DNA from: Candidatus Aminicenantota bacterium
GTDB taxonomy: Bacteria > Acidobacteriota > Aminicenantia > UBA2199
NCBI GenBank assembly: GCA_030620255.1
Contig: JAUXFB010000068.1
Coordinates: forward strand, 1 to 6,948
Direction of reading: 5' to 3'
Length of the DNA: 6,948 nt
The translations under genes were made by a program, and so were the position numbers. Shown piece by piece: positions 6,076-6,948 of the stretch (the stretch's first letter is position 1; the number at the start of each line of letters is the position of its first letter). Below the pieces are notes generated by a model. That model was not told the origin of the DNA. It was given only the letters and a program-made list of their open reading frames with translations, and ran no database searches.

Positions 6076-6104
6076 TTTACAATTATTTTTGTTTCATATA
6101 TAAT
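6076..6104 (+). promoter_or_regulatory. sigma-70-type promoter for the CbiX-like gene
   Basis: The -35 TTTACA (6076-6081) and a perfect -10 TATAAT (6099-6104) are separated by exactly 17 bases. Transcription would start near 6111, giving a leader of under 20 bases. The chelatase gene is therefore likely expressed independently of the broken hydrolase upstream. No cobalamin riboswitch fits in this short leader. Confidence 0.72.
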
Positions 6105-6129
6105 CTTTAAATTTAAGGAGGTATTAAAT

Positions 6130-6948
6130 ATGAAAAAAAAGTGTGTATTTGTAATAGTATTTTTTATATCTTTTTTTACAATAAATTCTTATGGAAAAGA
6201 AAAACTCGGGTTATTGATAATTGCTCATGGAGCACCCCAAAAAGAGTGGAATAGACCAGTTCTTAATCTTGAAAAAGATGTAAAACAACTAATTTCAAAA
6301 AATGGAAAAAACCCTTTTTTAGAAATCAAAGTTGCTTTAATGGAATTTAATGAGCCCTCTATTTATACAACAGTTAAAGAGTTTGAAAAGCATGGTGTTG
6401 AAAAAATCTATGCTCTTCCAATCTTTATAGCACCCTCTGGACATTCTGTATATGATATCCCAACCATTTTAGGGTTATATGAAGATAAAAAATTTCTAAA
6501 TCAGCTCAAAGAAGAGAAGATTAAGGTTGTTGATACAAACATAAAAATCTCTTTAGGCCCAACCCTAAATTATGGAAATCTGTTAAAAGAGATAATGTTA
6601 GACAGAATTAAAGAACTCTCCACAAACATAAACAATGAAAGCATTATTATACTTGCACATGGCGACAAAAATTATGAAAAAATATGGTCAGATCTATGCA
6701 GAGAAATAGGTTCTTATATTTGCGGGGAAACAGGCATAAAATATTTTAACTATGCTTTTGTCGGTGTAGGACAATCTTTTACTGTTAATGGAGTACCCAA
6801 GATTTTAAAGGCTAATGACAAGTATAAAAAAACAATTGTACAGGGATTATATCTTTCAATGGGTGTTAAGAATATGTCAAAAAGACACCAGGGAATATTC
6901 AAAGAGAAAAATATAATTTTTTCAAATAAGGGTCTATTACCTGATAAA
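6130..6948 (+). CDS. Exported CbiX-like sirohydrochlorin cobaltochelatase (runs off the right edge)
   Basis: CbiX/CbiK chelatases insert Co2+ (or Fe2+/Ni2+) into sirohydrochlorin or related tetrapyrroles for cobalamin, siroheme or similar cofactors. The frame is open for 273 codons from ATG 6130 to the edge without a stop. A perfect AGGAGGT (6116-6122) lies seven bases upstream. Residues 1-22 form a Sec-type signal peptide (hydrophobic VFVIVFFISFFTI, then NSYG). Mature domain 1 begins LGLLIIAHGAPQKEWN with likely metal/catalytic His33, continues with MEFNEPSI (Glu71 region), and has a second conserved His105 in FIAPSGHSVYDIPT. A second half repeats the pattern with IIILAHGDKNYEK (His177) and ends in the GLYLSMGVKN region, fitting a two-domain chelatase. 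Periplasmic members are known (Desulfovibrio CbiK-P). Metal, substrate and heme/cobalt role cannot be decided from sequence. An alternative is a related chelatase-fold protein without cobalt specificity. Confidence 0.82.
   Translation, partial: MKKKCVFVIVFFISFFTINSYGKEKLGLLIIAHGAPQKEWNRPVLNLEKDVKQLISKNGKNPFLEIKVALMEFNEPSIYTTVKEFEKHGVEKIYALPIFIAPSGHSVYDIPTILGLYEDKKFLNQLKEEKIKVVDTNIKISLGPTLNYGNLLKEIMLDRIKELSTNINNESIIILAHGDKNYEKIWSDLCREIGSYICGETGIKYFNYAFVGVGQSFTVNGVPKILKANDKYKKTIVQGLYLSMGVKNMSKRHQGIFKEKNIIFSNKGLLPDK

Noticed and set aside
1..6948. CRISPR array, tRNA, riboswitch, insertion sequence or defence-system cassette
   Set aside because: No regularly spaced repeats, cloverleaf-like sequence, transposase fragment, terminal inverted repeats or effector domains were seen. 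The MBL/NifX-like/Sir2 set looks metabolic or regulatory, and this sirtuin lacks the fused partner domains of defence-type SIR2 proteins.

Overview
This is an AT-rich window (roughly 30% GC by eye) from a bacterium using standard sigma-70-like signals. Four gene starts have near-consensus promoters with exact 17-base spacers, and most have AGGAGG-type ribosome binding sites. Three features fit Candidatus Aminicenantes, Acidobacteriota or a similar anaerobic lineage: a six-bladed beta-propeller protein with a GEGPGEF signature, a serine hydrolase with a DUF3471-type C-terminus, and an exported CbiX-like chelatase. This placement is an inference from protein style only and is weak. No tRNA, rRNA, CRISPR array or intact insertion sequence is visible.

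Left part, minus strand: the N-terminal 331 codons of the DNA repair ATPase RecN run off the left edge, driven by a strong promoter. Upstream of it lies an exported, probably lipid-anchored six-bladed beta-propeller protein. Divergent from that, on the plus strand, is a small secreted DUF2147 protein with its own promoter.

Middle, minus strand, transcribed right to left from about 4860: a COG1237-type metallo-beta-lactamase-fold protein, then a small NifX/NifB-like (dinitrogenase iron-molybdenum cofactor family) protein, then a Sir2 NAD-dependent deacylase one base after the previous stop. They look like one operon. The metallo-beta-lactamase gene has an excellent promoter and Shine-Dalgarno sequence, but ATA stands where the family's initiator ATG should be. 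Immediately upstream is a 35-codon relic matching the C-terminal end of a class I/II aminotransferase, its stop codon overlapping the promoter -35 box.

Right part, plus strand: a secreted beta-lactamase-family serine hydrolase is broken by a large out-of-frame internal deletion. It keeps the signal peptide, the SxxK motif, the HGG motif and the C-terminal domain, but has lost the middle. It is followed by an intact-looking, signal-peptide-bearing CbiX-like sirohydrochlorin chelatase with its own promoter, cut by the right edge.

The window is mostly recognisable families plus signs of gene decay (one relic, one deletion pseudogene, one lost start codon). I see no convincing new multi-gene defence or mobile system. 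The most testable oddities are the ATA start and the sirtuin/NifX-like coupling.
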